The notes: a model not told the origin generated them from the letters alone. A DNA stretch of 64,000 nucleotides from Actinomycetes bacterium (GCA_023460935.1 JAEWOI010000030.1:62001-126000); one strand, 5' to 3'; positions 1 through 7,291 are shown, counted from the first letter of the stretch. Program-made: numbers and translations.

Positions 1-56
1 CAGATGACCTTCACGTAGTCCTGGGCCACCGGCGTCAGTTCCTCGACCCCGGCCAT
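1..56 (-). CDS. mntR: N-terminus of DtxR/MntR-family metal-dependent repressor (partial)
   Basis: Only the first 18 codons lie in the window; the gene runs off the left edge. They read MAGVEELTPVAQDYVKVI, which matches the conserved start of DtxR/MntR repressors (L-T/S-P-x-x-Q-D-Y-L/V-K), the first helix of the winged-helix DNA-binding domain. Its ATG (54-56) shares one base with the TGA of the upstream NRAMP transporter gene, so the two are co-transcribed and probably translationally coupled. A manganese-sensing repressor controlling its own transporter gene is a common arrangement, and a DtxR-like operator lies before mntH. The metal specificity (Mn versus Fe) cannot be read from this fragment. 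Confidence 0.72.
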   Translation of the reverse strand, partial: MAGVEELTPVAQDYVKVI

Positions 57-1309
57 CAGCCGGCCCCGGTGCTGACCAGGATGATCAGGAGCAGGTTGAG
101 CAGTGAGATCAGCCCGACCACCACCCAGGCGACGGCGCTGAGCGCGCGGGAGTTGGCGAACCGGCCCATCACCGCCGGCTGGCCGGTGATCCGCACCAGC
201 GGGGCGAGCGCGAACGGGATCCCGAGGCTGAGCAGCACCTGGCTGAGCACCAGCGCCCAGGTCGGGTTCACCCCCGTCCCGAGCACCACCAGCGCGGGCA
301 CCAGGGTGACCGCGCGGCGGGCAAGGAGCGGGATCCGCACCCGCAGCAGGCCGGACATGATCGCTGCCCCGGCGTAGCAGCCGACGGAGGTGGAGGCCAG
401 GCCGGAGGCCAGCAGCCCGATGCCGAACAGGACGCCGATCGCCGGGCCGAGGGTGGCGCTGATCGCAGCGTGCGCCCCCTGGATGGAGTCGGTCCCGCTC
501 ACTCCCTGCAGGCTGGCGGCAGCGAGCAGCAGCATCGCCAGGTTCACGGCGCCGGCGACCACCATGGACGCCACGACATCCCAGCGGGTGGCGCGCAGCA
601 GCCGGTGGACGTCGTCGCGCCGGCCGCCATGCCGGTCCCTGGCGAGGGCGGAGTGGACGTAGATCGCGTGCGGCATGACCGTGGCACCCAGCATGCTGGC
701 GGCCAGCAGCACCGACTGGGCGCCGTCGAAGCGCGGCACCAGCCCGCCGGCAGCCGCGGGCCAGGACAGGTCGCTGACGAACAGCCCGGCCATGAACCCG
801 ATCGTGATCACCAGCAGCAGCCCCATCACCACGAACTCGAACGGCCTCTGGCCGCGCCGGCTCTGGATGGCGAGCAGCAGCATCGAGACCCCGCCGACAA
901 TGAGGCCGCCGAGCAGCAGCGGCACCCCGAACAGGATCTCCAGCGCGATCGCCCCGCCCAGTACCTCGGCCAGGTCGGTGGCGGCAGCCACCAGTTCGGC
1001 CTGCGCCCAGTAGGCCAGGCGGGGACCCCGCCGCAGCCGGCCGCCCATCAGTTCCGGCAGGCTCTGCCCGGTGACCAGCCCGGCCTTGGCCGAGAGGTAC
1101 TGCACCAGCACGGCCATGCCGTTGGCCAGCACCAGCACCCACACCAGCAGGTAGCCGTACTGGGCGCCGGCGGTCAGGTTGGCAGCGACGTTGCCCGGGT
1201 CGACGTAGGCGATGGCTGCGACGAACGCCGGGCCCCACAGCCAGGAGAGGCGGGGCAGGCGCGGTCGACGCTGCGCCACCGACCGGGTCTCGGGCTCCAT
1301 CAGCTCCAC
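56..1309 (-). CDS. mntH: NRAMP-family divalent metal (Mn2+) transporter
   Basis: A 417-residue inner-membrane proton-coupled metal importer, full length for MntH. The TM1 metal-binding signature DPGN occurs near residue 38 and the TM6 signature MPH near residue 212; about eleven hydrophobic helices follow in the usual pattern. The GTG at 1307-1309 is preferred over ATG 1298-1300 because a TAACTT -10 element ends exactly 7 bases upstream, which predicts a leaderless transcript starting at this GTG. The gene is followed with a 1-base overlap by an MntR-type repressor. Regulation is probably by metal through the operator at 1315-1333. Known substrates of the family are Mn2+ and Fe2+; the repressor partner favours Mn2+. 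Confidence 0.93.
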   Translation of the reverse strand: MELMEPETRSVAQRRPRLPRLSWLWGPAFVAAIAYVDPGNVAANLTAGAQYGYLLVWVLVLANGMAVLVQYLSAKAGLVTGQSLPELMGGRLRRGPRLAYWAQAELVAAATDLAEVLGGAIALEILFGVPLLLGGLIVGGVSMLLLAIQSRRGQRPFEFVVMGLLLVITIGFMAGLFVSDLSWPAAAGGLVPRFDGAQSVLLAASMLGATVMPHAIYVHSALARDRHGGRRDDVHRLLRATRWDVVASMVVAGAVNLAMLLLAAASLQGVSGTDSIQGAHAAISATLGPAIGVLFGIGLLASGLASTSVGCYAGAAIMSGLLRVRIPLLARRAVTLVPALVVLGTGVNPTWALVLSQVLLSLGIPFALAPLVRITGQPAVMGRFANSRALSAVAWVVVGLISLLNLLLIILVSTGAG

Positions 1310-1314
1310 AGAAG

Positions 1315-1333
1315 TTAAGTTAGCTGAACTTTT
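1315..1333 (-). promoter_or_regulatory. DtxR/MntR-like operator overlapping leaderless mntH promoter
   Basis: On the + strand the site reads TTAAGTTAGCTGAACTTTT. It contains the inverted repeat AAGTT-N5-AACTT and agrees at 13 of 19 positions with the DtxR/IdeR consensus TTAGGTTAGCCTAACCTAA. The minus-strand -10 hexamer TAACTT (1317-1322) lies inside it and ends 7 bases before the GTG of mntH, so a bound repressor would block RNA polymerase. The match was made by eye; binding is an inference. Confidence 0.6.
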
Positions 1334-1354
1334 GGCCGCCCGGGAGTGGTTCGC

Positions 1355-1744
1355 CTATTCCAGCGAGCTGGCGTCATCGGGCACGTCGGCGCTGTAGCTC
1401 TGCAGGAGCTCGAGCGGGACGACGTCCAGCGCCCGTTCGTGCGAGGCGGCCAGCACCACCGGCGCCGCCCGTCCGTCCAGGTGGGCCTGCAGCCAGCGGG
1501 GCGCCACCACGCACCACCGGTCGCCCGGCCGCAGCCCGGGAAAGCGCCACTCGGGTCGTGGGGTGACCAGGTCGTTGCCGACCGAGCGCTGGTGGTCGAG
1601 GAAGTCAGCGGTCACCACGACGCAGATGGTGTGGCTGCCGGCGTCCTCCGGCCCGGTGGCGCAGGACCCGTCCCGGAAGAACCCGGTTACCGGGTCGGTG
1701 CCACATTCGGCCAGTTCGCCGCCGAGCACGTTGCGCTCTGCCAT
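1355..1744 (-). CDS. DUF2237-family protein
   Basis: A 129-residue cytoplasmic protein of the DUF2237 family. It shows the family opening N-V-L-G-G-x-L, then C-G-x-D-P-x-T-G-F-x-R-D-G-x-C (about residues 14-28), and a C-terminal W-C-V-V-A-x-R-W segment followed by a region rich in H and E. Three cysteines and several conserved acidic residues may form a binding site, but the family has no established biochemical role. It has its own leaderless-type promoter (TAGCGT, then 6 bases, then ATG). It lies upstream of mntH on the same strand with 45 bases between, and downstream of the repeat element that separates it from the siroheme operon. Confidence 0.85.
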   Translation of the reverse strand: MAERNVLGGELAECGTDPVTGFFRDGSCATGPEDAGSHTICVVVTADFLDHQRSVGNDLVTPRPEWRFPGLRPGDRWCVVAPRWLQAHLDGRAAPVVLAASHERALDVVPLELLQSYSADVPDDASSLE

Positions 1745-1750
1745 GCCGCC

Positions 1751-1756
1751 ACGCTA
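1751..1756 (-). promoter_or_regulatory. -10 element of DUF2237 gene (leaderless type)
   Basis: On the minus strand TAGCGT is followed by six bases (GGCGGC) and the ATG at 1744. The expected transcription start coincides with the start codon. There is no Shine-Dalgarno sequence, which fits leaderless translation. Confidence 0.5.
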
Positions 1757-1794
1757 GGCCAGCGCTGCGGCACCGGGCCAGAGCTTGGCGCGCC

Positions 1795-1893
1795 GGGGAC
1801 GGTTCCTTTTGCGCCAGGGCGCGCTGGGGACGGTTCCTTCCGCGCCTGTTCCGGGTGCTCCGCGACGTGTCTGGCGCAAAAGGAACCGTCCCC
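1795..1893. repeat. REP-like repeat: three copies of a 23-bp GGGGACGGTTCC unit, one inverted
   Basis: Two direct copies begin at 1795 and 1826 (each starts GGGGACGGTTCCTT and ends GCGCC plus two bases). An exact inverted complement of the first lies at 1871-1893. The outer pair gives 23-bp perfect arms around a 53-base loop, ending 2 bases from the cobA stop codon. Related GGGGACGGTTC motifs are, to my knowledge, widespread intergenic REP-type sequences linked to Y1 transposases. No transposase is present here. The fold could act as a transcription terminator for the siroheme operon. Confidence 0.75.
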
Positions 1894-1895
1894 TT

Positions 1896-2660
1896 TCAGC
1901 CGGAGCCCTCGGACGGGAGCAGGCGGTGGGCTACGACGGCGCCGATCACCGTCAGCGCCGGCGGCTCGACGCCGGCGGACGCGGCCAGGGCGGGCAGGGT
2001 GGCCACCGTGCCGGTGACCACCCGGGTGCCGGGCATGGCCGCCCTGGCCACGATGGCGGCAGGGGTGTCGGGGTCGAGCCCGCGGGCCACCAGGCCGGCG
2101 CAGATCTCGGGCAGGTGCGCCACGCCCATCAGGATCACCAGCGTGCCGGTGGACTGCGCCAGGGCCGTCCAGTTGGTCGTGGATGCCGGGTCGTCCGGGC
2201 CGACGTGGCCGGACACGACGGTGAAGCCCTGGGAGACGCCCCGGTGGGTGAGCGGGATGCCGGCGAGCTCTGGCCCTGCGATCGCCGCCGACACCCCGGG
2301 CACCACGCGCACCGGGACGCCGGCCGCTGCGCAGGCGGCCCACTCCTCGCCGCCCCGGCCCAGCACGAACGGGTCGCCGCCCTTGAACCGGACGACCTTC
2401 GCCCCGCGCCGGGCATGGTCCACCAGCAGGGCGTTGATCTCGGCCTGCGCGGTCTGCCTGCCGCCCGGGATCTTGCCGACGTCGATCAGGATCGCGCCCG
2501 GCCTGGTCTGGTCGAGGCAGGCCAGCGGCGCGAGGTGGTCGTAGAGCACGACGTCGGCCGTGCGCAGCTCGCGCAGGCCACCGACGGTGAGCAGGTCCGG
2601 GTCGCCGGGCCCGCCCCCGACCAGGACGACCTCGCCCGGTGCAGTGCTCATGGCCGACAT
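1896..2660 (-). CDS. cobA: Uroporphyrinogen-III C-methyltransferase (SUMT)
   Basis: A 254-residue SAM-dependent methyltransferase converting uroporphyrinogen III to precorrin-2, the branch to siroheme and cobalamin. It shows VVLVGGGPGDPDLLTV at the N-terminus (SAM site), VRFKGGDPFVLGRGGEE in the middle, and a PELAGIPLTHRG motif, all diagnostic of SUMT and of normal length. Two starts are possible: ATG 2658-2660, which has AGGG four bases upstream, or ATG 2649-2651; the first is used. It follows a separate dehydrogenase/chelatase gene by 50 bases. Together they provide the functions that enterobacterial CysG fuses, so the likely product is siroheme for sulfite or nitrite reductase. Confidence 0.9.
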   Translation of the reverse strand: MSAMSTAPGEVVLVGGGPGDPDLLTVGGLRELRTADVVLYDHLAPLACLDQTRPGAILIDVGKIPGGRQTAQAEINALLVDHARRGAKVVRFKGGDPFVLGRGGEEWAACAAAGVPVRVVPGVSAAIAGPELAGIPLTHRGVSQGFTVVSGHVGPDDPASTTNWTALAQSTGTLVILMGVAHLPEICAGLVARGLDPDTPAAIVARAAMPGTRVVTGTVATLPALAASAGVEPPALTVIGAVVAHRLLPSEGSG

Positions 2661-2710
2661 TGTTCCCTGCCGAGCCGCCGGGGGCCCCGAGGGGTTCACC
2701 TGCGGACGGC

Positions 2711-3175
2711 TCAGGGCTGCGGCTCCCGGTCGAGGAAGCCTGCGATCCGGTCCCGCAGCAGCCTGGCCCGGCGTGGGTCCCGGTCGGTCAGGACCGCGAT
2801 CGTCGCGCCGGCAGCCACGGTGGTGGCCGGGGTCCAGGCCGAACCCAGGTCGCCCCGGTCGGCGCGCACGCAGAAGGTGTGCCGCGCCTCGGCGGCTGCC
2901 ACCACCCTGGCGTTGGTCGCCGGGTCGTCGGTAGCGGCCAGCACGTACCAGGCGCCGTCCAGGTCGGCCTCCGTGAACGGCCGCGCCACCCAGGCCAGTT
3001 CGCCCAGCTCGGCCAACCGGGCGAGAGCCGGATGGAGGTCGGGGGACACGACGGTCACCACGGCTCCGGCCGCGAGCAGTGCGGGCACCCGGCGGGCGTG
3101 CACCCGGCCGCCGCCGACGGCCACGACTTTGCGGCCGGCGAGCAGCAGGCCGCTGGGGTAGGGGCGTGGGGCCAA
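2711..3175 (-). CDS. Precorrin-2 dehydrogenase / sirohydrochlorin ferrochelatase (Met8p/CysG-N type)
   Basis: A 154-residue protein equal to the N-terminal NAD-binding domain of siroheme synthase. It has the Rossmann motif VVAVGGGRVHARR (about residues 17-29), VVSPDLHP, and YVLAATDDPATNARV with the catalytic Asp of the Met8p family. The C-terminal helical dimerisation part is short. The family oxidises precorrin-2 to sirohydrochlorin and may insert iron. The start is TTG 3173-3175, supported by a strong AGGAG six bases upstream. The histidine in GGGRVHARR stands where most homologues have alanine. It lies between the CDF exporter (35 bases upstream) and cobA (50 bases downstream), probably one operon. 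Confidence 0.85.
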   Translation of the reverse strand: MAPRPYPSGLLLAGRKVVAVGGGRVHARRVPALLAAGAVVTVVSPDLHPALARLAELGELAWVARPFTEADLDGAWYVLAATDDPATNARVVAAAEARHTFCVRADRGDLGSAWTPATTVAAGATIAVLTDRDPRRARLLRDRIAGFLDREPQP

Positions 3176-3210
3176 GGTGGTCTCCTGTTCGTCTGGGCCG
3201 GGTGGTCGGG

Positions 3211-4125
3211 TCAGCTGTGCCCGGGGTGCTCGTGCTCACGGTGGCCGGGCGGCTCGAGCTGGAGGGTGGAGTGGCTGAGGTCGAAGTGGCCGGCGAGGCA
3301 GCCCGACAGCTGGTCGAGCACCTCGCCGGAGCGGCCCTGCTCGATGCACGCCGCGTCCACCACGACGTGCGCGGACAGCACAGGTGAGCCGCTGGTGATC
3401 CGCCACGCGTGCAGGTCATGGACGTCGACGACACCGGGCACCTCCCGCAGGTGGCGGCGCACCTCGTCCAGGTCCATCCCGGGCGGGGTGGCCTCGAGCA
3501 GGACGTCGAGCACTTCACGGATCAGCGACCAAGCCCGCGGCAGCAGCAGGCAGAAGATCACCACGGCTGCGATCGAGTCGGCAAGGACGAAACCGGTCAG
3601 CGCGATCACCACGCCGGCGGCGATCACGGCGAGCGAGCCGAACAGGTCGCCCAGCATCTCCAGGTAGGCGCCGCGGATGTTGAGGCTCTCGGCGTGGCCG
3701 CCGCGCAGGATCAGCAGCCCGGCGAGGTTCGCCAACAGGCCGGCCGCCGCCACGGCGAGCATCAGCCCGCTGGAGACCGCCGCAGGCTGGCCCCAGCGCT
3801 GGACCGCCCCGACGAGCACCGAAACCGCGAGCACTACCAGCAGGACGCCGTTGGCCAGCGCCGCCAGGATCTCCGCCCGCTGCAGGCCATAGGTCCGGGC
3901 GTTGGTCGCGGGCCGGCCGGCGAGGATCGATGCGATCAGCGCGATGGCCAGCCCGGCCGAGTCGGTGAGCATGTGGGCGGCATCCGCCAGCAGCGCCAGT
4001 GAGCCCGACAGCAGCCCGCCCACCACCTCCACCACGAACATCGTCGCCGTGATCCCGGCGGCCAACCACAGCCGCCGGCGGTGCCGCCCGGTAGCGGTGA
4101 GCTGGTGGTCGTGGCCGTGGCTCAC
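3211..4125 (-). CDS. Cation diffusion facilitator (CzcD/ZitB-type Zn2+/Co2+ exporter)
   Basis: A 304-residue inner-membrane metal/proton antiporter with six predicted helices. The N-terminus is histidine-rich (SHGHDHQ) and the C-terminus ends in H/E-rich sequence, typical metal-handling tails. TM2 carries the metal site HMLTD (H-x3-D). In TM5 the matching site is YLEMLGD, so the usual histidine is glutamate (E-x3-D). A C-terminal ferredoxin-like domain follows. The start is GTG 4123-4125, which forms a GTGA overlap with the stop of the ArsR-type gene, so repressor and exporter are translationally coupled. Zinc or cobalt is the likely substrate; the altered TM5 residue may shift selectivity. 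Confidence 0.88.
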   Translation of the reverse strand: MSHGHDHQLTATGRHRRRLWLAAGITATMFVVEVVGGLLSGSLALLADAAHMLTDSAGLAIALIASILAGRPATNARTYGLQRAEILAALANGVLLVVLAVSVLVGAVQRWGQPAAVSSGLMLAVAAAGLLANLAGLLILRGGHAESLNIRGAYLEMLGDLFGSLAVIAAGVVIALTGFVLADSIAAVVIFCLLLPRAWSLIREVLDVLLEATPPGMDLDEVRRHLREVPGVVDVHDLHAWRITSGSPVLSAHVVVDAACIEQGRSGEVLDQLSGCLAGHFDLSHSTLQLEPPGHREHEHPGHS

Positions 4126-4436
4126 CGGAACCGCTCCAGCAGTTGCGATGCCGCGGCCAGCAGGCCGACCAGTTCGGGTGCGGCGGCCAGCGCGTACCGC
4201 GACGACCTGCCCTCGGCGCGGACGGTGACCAGCCCGGCCTCGCGCAGCACCGCCAGGTGCGCCGAGGTGGTGGACTGGGCCAGGCCGAGGTGCCGGGTCA
4301 GTTCCACCACGCGGTGCTCGCCGAGGGCCAGGTGCTGCAGGATCGTCAGCCGTCCGGGGTCGGCGAGCGCGCGGAACAGCGGCGCGAGTTCCGCAGCTGC
4401 CGTGTCGGCCTGCGGCTGGACGGGATTGATCGGCAT
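4122..4436 (-). CDS. ArsR/SmtB-family metal-responsive repressor
   Basis: A 104-residue winged-helix repressor: LFRALADPGRLTILQHLA, then VVELTRHLGLAQSTTSAHLAVL as recognition helix, then a beta wing containing R-S-S-R-Y. It has no cysteines, but histidines in the alpha-5 and wing regions could bind zinc as in SmtB/CzrA types. The ATG at 4434-4436 is chosen because a TTGACA/TGTCAT promoter puts the transcription start at this codon. It overlaps the CDF exporter gene by four bases. The likely role is autorepression and metal-induced release of the exporter, with the operator overlapping its own -10. Confidence 0.88.
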   Translation of the reverse strand: MPINPVQPQADTAAAELAPLFRALADPGRLTILQHLALGEHRVVELTRHLGLAQSTTSAHLAVLREAGLVTVRAEGRSSRYALAAAPELVGLLAAASQLLERFR

Positions 4437-4438
4437 TC

Positions 4439-4472
4439 GACGATGACATCGTCCAACGTCGTGGTCTGTCAA
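4439..4472 (-). promoter_or_regulatory. Promoter and candidate operator of ArsR-CDF operon
   Basis: On the minus strand a perfect -35 TTGACA (4467-4472) and -10 TGTCAT (4443-4448) are 18 bases apart. The -10 ends 6 bases before the ATG at 4436, so the mRNA should be leaderless. A perfect inverted repeat, GACGATG-A-CATCGTC (4439-4453), covers the -10 and is the obvious operator candidate for the ArsR-type product. Confidence 0.65.
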
Positions 4473-4627
4473 GCCCGGCTCCAGGACGGCGCCGATGCCC
4501 GGCCTCGGGCGCGGTCCGCGCGGCATCCCCGCTTGCTTAATTTCGGTTGAGAACGGCCTGTCGGTGGTTGGCGGGGCACCGGCGTGGGCGTACCATCCGT
4601 GCATCAGCCATTCGGGGGGAGGGCTAG

Positions 4628-4813
4628 ATGCGCTACGTGTTGCGGATCGCCGGCATGATCATCGGGGTAGTGGTTCTGAGTGCCGCACTTGCGGCCGGGC
4701 TGAGCCAGTGGGTAGCCGTTTCGGGCGTTGGAGATTCCGGGATGTTCGTCGGGCTGACCGTGTCCGGCCTCGTCGCGGCCATCTTCACCAGGGAGTTCTG
4801 GCTACCGGCCTAG
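4628..4813 (+). CDS. Small two-helix membrane protein of unknown function
   Basis: A 61-residue peptide with two predicted transmembrane segments: residues 5-24 (VLRIAGMIIGVVVLSAAL) and 38-55 (GMFVGLTVSGLVAAIFT), separated by a short polar loop. A purine-rich ribosome site GGGGGAGGG lies four bases before the ATG, and codon third positions are G/C-rich like the neighbours. These two points make it likely to be a real gene. I do not recognise a family. It stands alone between the divergent ArsR promoter and tRNA-Gly. Confidence 0.6.
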   Translation: MRYVLRIAGMIIGVVVLSAALAAGLSQWVAVSGVGDSGMFVGLTVSGLVAAIFTREFWLPA

Positions 4814-4906
4814 GCATCGCCAGTTCGGGCGGTGGGGCTGATGGTCCCGCCGCCCTCGTGGCTGCCCACCGCGGACGGACCGCGCAGCGGCGCTCGACCC
4901 CTTCAG

Positions 4907-4977
4907 AGCGGATGACGGGAATCGAACCCGCATGGCCAGCTTGGAAGGCTGGGGCTCTGCCATTGAGCTACATCCGC
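4907..4977 (-). tRNA. tRNA-Gly (anticodon TCC)
   Basis: On the minus strand the acceptor stem GCGGATG pairs with CATCCGC, followed by discriminator T. The D arm (GTAGCTCAATGGCAGAGC), the anticodon arm CAGCC-TTCCAAG-CTG with anticodon TCC, and the T arm GCGGGTTCGATTCCCGT are all present. CCA is not encoded. Length is 71 bases, normal for bacterial tRNA-Gly. Confidence 0.95.
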
Positions 4978-5079
4978 GTGCCGCCCAAGACTAACCGAAC
5001 CCGGCGGGCAGCCGGCGCGCTGCCGCCGGGAGCCTGCCCACCGCAGCCCTCCGATATGACCTTCATTGCACGCTGGCCC

Positions 5080-5085
5080 TAACAT
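5080..5085 (+). promoter_or_regulatory. Candidate -10 element for trigger factor gene
   Basis: TAACAT lies 35 bases before the chosen TTG start of tig, giving a leader of about 30 bases that contains the AGGAG ribosome site. No convincing -35 is seen. Confidence 0.35.
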
Positions 5086-5120
5086 TGGCAGGTCTGTCCA
5101 CGTCCGATCAGGAGCCAGCC

Positions 5121-6461
5121 TTGCCCAGCACCGTCGAGAAACTCAGCCCGTCAAGGGTGAAGCTCACCGTCGAGATCCCCTTCGCCGACCTGAAGCCGCA
5201 CCTGGACAAGGCCTACCGCGAGATCGCGCAGCAGGTCACGATCCCGGGCTTCCGCAAGGGCAAGGTGCCGACCATGGTGATCGACCAGCGGTTCGGCCGG
5301 GGCATGGTGCTGCAGGAGGCCATCAACGCGGCCCTGCCGAGCGCCTTCGAGGCCGCCGTCACCGACGCCAAGGTGGTGCCGCTGGGCGAGCCCGACGTCG
5401 AGGTGACCCGCCTCGAGGACGGTGAACTGGTGGAGTTCACCGCCGAGATCGACATCCGTCCCGACTTCGAGGTGCCCGACTTCGCCGGCCTGCAGGCCAC
5501 CGTGGCGCCGAAGCGCTCGGTCGCTGACGACCTGGAGGAGCGCATCGGGCTGCTCCGCACCCGGTTCGCGACCAACACCGAGGTGGACCGTCCGGCGGCC
5601 GCCGGTGACCAGGTCACGATCAACCTCCTCGGCAGCAGGGACGGCGAACCGCTGCCCGACGCCACCGCCGAGGGCGTCACCTACGTCGTCGGTTCCGGCG
5701 GCATGATCGACGGCCTGGACGAGGCCGTCACCGGGCTGAGCGCCGGCGAGTCCGCCGACTTCGCCTCGACGCTGGTCGGCGGCCCGCTGGAGGGTGAGCC
5801 GGCCGACATCAACGTCACCGTCACCAAGGTCGCGGAGCAGAAGCTCCCGGAGGTCGACGACGAATTCGCCCAGCTGATCTCGGAGTTCGACACCGCTGAG
5901 GAGATGCGCGCCGACCTGACCAAGCGGATTGAGGAGCAGGTCGCAGCCGAGCAGGTGGCGGCCGGCCGCGACAAGGTGCTCGAGGCGCTGGTCGAGGCGA
6001 CCGACTTCGAGGTGCCCGAGCGCATCGTCGAGGCCGAGGTGAACGCCCGCAAGGAGCAGATCACCGAGCAGCTACGCCAGGCCGGCCTGACCCTCGAGGA
6101 CTACCTCGAGCGCGCAGAGGAGGAGGCCGACACCCCCGAGGCGTTCTGGGCGGACGTCGAGTCCTCGACGCTGCGCGGGCTGAAGGCCCAGCTGATCCTG
6201 GACAAGGTGGCCGACGACGCCGAGATCGGCGTGGAGCAGGCCGACCTGAGCGAACTGCTGGTGCGCAAGGCCGCCCAGAGCGGCTCCACGCCCGAGCAGG
6301 AGGCGCAGCACATGATGGAGCACAACCACGTGGGCGCCTGGATGCAGGAGATCCGGCGCAACAAGGCGCTCGGCCTGATCGTCGGCAAGGCGAAGGTGGT
6401 CGACACCGAGGGCAACGAGGTCGACGTCACCGGCGCGGTCGCGGAGCTGGAAGCCGAGTAG
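5121..6461 (+). CDS. tig: Trigger factor (ribosome-associated chaperone, PPIase)
   Basis: A 446-residue chaperone that binds nascent chains at the ribosome exit. The N-terminus MPSTVEKLSPSRVKLTVEIPF and the ribosome-docking region GFRKGKVP (about residues 42-49) match the family; an FKBP-type PPIase domain (about 155-240) and a long helical C-terminal arm follow. The start is TTG 5121-5123, not the TTG at 5085, because AGGAG lies six bases upstream and the product then aligns with the family N-terminus. It is followed by a strong hairpin and then by clpP1-clpP2-clpX, the usual bacterial order. Length is normal. Confidence 0.95.
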   Translation: MPSTVEKLSPSRVKLTVEIPFADLKPHLDKAYREIAQQVTIPGFRKGKVPTMVIDQRFGRGMVLQEAINAALPSAFEAAVTDAKVVPLGEPDVEVTRLEDGELVEFTAEIDIRPDFEVPDFAGLQATVAPKRSVADDLEERIGLLRTRFATNTEVDRPAAAGDQVTINLLGSRDGEPLPDATAEGVTYVVGSGGMIDGLDEAVTGLSAGESADFASTLVGGPLEGEPADINVTVTKVAEQKLPEVDDEFAQLISEFDTAEEMRADLTKRIEEQVAAEQVAAGRDKVLEALVEATDFEVPERIVEAEVNARKEQITEQLRQAGLTLEDYLERAEEEADTPEAFWADVESSTLRGLKAQLILDKVADDAEIGVEQADLSELLVRKAAQSGSTPEQEAQHMMEHNHVGAWMQEIRRNKALGLIVGKAKVVDTEGNEVDVTGAVAELEAE

Positions 6462-6484
6462 GCACCCGGCCCCAGGCGTTCCAC

Positions 6485-6514
6485 GGCGCCGCCACCTGCA
6501 CCGGTGGCGGCGCC
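6485..6514 (+). terminator. GC-rich hairpin after tig
   Basis: A perfect 12-bp stem (GGCGCCGCCACC with its complement) and a 6-base loop, 23 bases past the tig stop. There is no T-tract, as is common for actinobacterial terminators. A second, smaller hairpin (CCGGCC, loop GGGAAA) lies at 6559-6576. Confidence 0.6.
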
Positions 6515-6640
6515 GTTCGCCGTCCGGGGCTGAGGAAGCCGCCGACGGGCGTACGGCACCGGCCGGGAAAGGCCGGCGCGGGCAGGTGCGCCGTCAGCGA
6601 ACAGCGCTCGCAACCCGCGGGTTTTGGGGAGCCCACCGGG

Positions 6641-6646
6641 TAGGTT
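6641..6646 (+). promoter_or_regulatory. -10 element of clpP1 (leaderless type)
   Basis: TAGGTT is followed by seven bases and the GTG at 6654, so transcription should begin at the start codon. No ribosome-binding sequence precedes the GTG. Confidence 0.5.
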
Positions 6647-6653
6647 CGCCTGC

Positions 6654-7283
6654 GTGAACGAACATCGAGCCATCGGTCGGGGCCTGTCCATGGCCGCCGG
6701 AGCCAACCAGGTCGGCATGGCCGACTCGGTCTACCAGTCGCTGCTGGCCAACCGGATCATCTTCCTCGGTTCAGAGGTCCGCGACGACAACGCCAACGCC
6801 ATCTGTGCGCAGATGCTGCTGCTGAACGCCGAGAACCCGCGCGAGGACATCTACCTCTACATCAACTCACCGGGCGGCTCCGTCGACTCCGGCATGGCGA
6901 TCTTCGACACCATGCAGTGGATCTCCAACGACGTCGCGACCGTGGCCATGGGCCTGGCCGCCTCCATGGGGCAGTTCCTGCTCTCGGCCGGCACGAAGGG
7001 CAAGCGGTTCGCGCTCCCGCACGCGCGGATCATGATGCACCAGCCGTCCGGCGGCCTCGGTGGCACCGCGTCCGACATCCGCATCCAGGCCGAGCAGTCG
7101 CTGCACATCAAGAAGACGATGTCGGCGCTGATCGCCCAGCACACCGGCCAGACGGTGGAGCAGATCGAGGCCGACTCCGACCGCGACCGTTGGTTCACCG
7201 CGGAGCAGGCCCTGGCCTACGGCTTCATCGACCACGTCTACGAGCGTGCGGCGCAGATCAAGACCGACGCCCCGAACCAGTGA
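6654..7283 (+). CDS. clpP1: ATP-dependent Clp protease proteolytic subunit 1
   Basis: A 209-residue serine peptidase of the ClpP barrel. The catalytic Ser is in [11 protein letters not shown] (about residue 106), the His in [11 protein letters not shown] (about 131), and the Asp in the SDRDRWF segment near residue 180. ATG 6690 is an alternative start, but GTG 6654 fits the -10 at 6641 and a leaderless message; the extra residues would be a processed propeptide, as known for actinobacterial ClpP. It forms an operon with clpP2, eight bases downstream. In actinobacteria the two subunits form one mixed ClpP1P2 tetradecamer. Confidence 0.94.
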   Translation: MNEHRAIGRGLSMAAGANQVGMADSVYQSLLANRIIFLGSEVRDDNANAICAQMLLLNAENPREDIYLYINSPGGSVDSGMAIFDTMQWISNDVATVAMGLAASMGQFLLSAGTKGKRFALPHARIMMHQPSGGLGGTASDIRIQAEQSLHIKKTMSALIAQHTGQTVEQIEADSDRDRWFTAEQALAYGFIDHVYERAAQIKTDAPNQ

Positions 7284-7291
7284 GGAACGAC

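Noticed and set aside
5085..5120. Twelve extra residues at the start of trigger factor (TTG 5085)
   Set aside because: TAACAT at 5080-5085 is the likely -10, and TTG 5121 has AGGAG and fits the family start.
6520..6640. Possible cobalamin or other riboswitch upstream of clpP1
   Set aside because: GGCAC-CGGCC-type hairpins are present, but the B12-box and other consensus blocks are missing, and the clpP1 promoter makes a leaderless mRNA.
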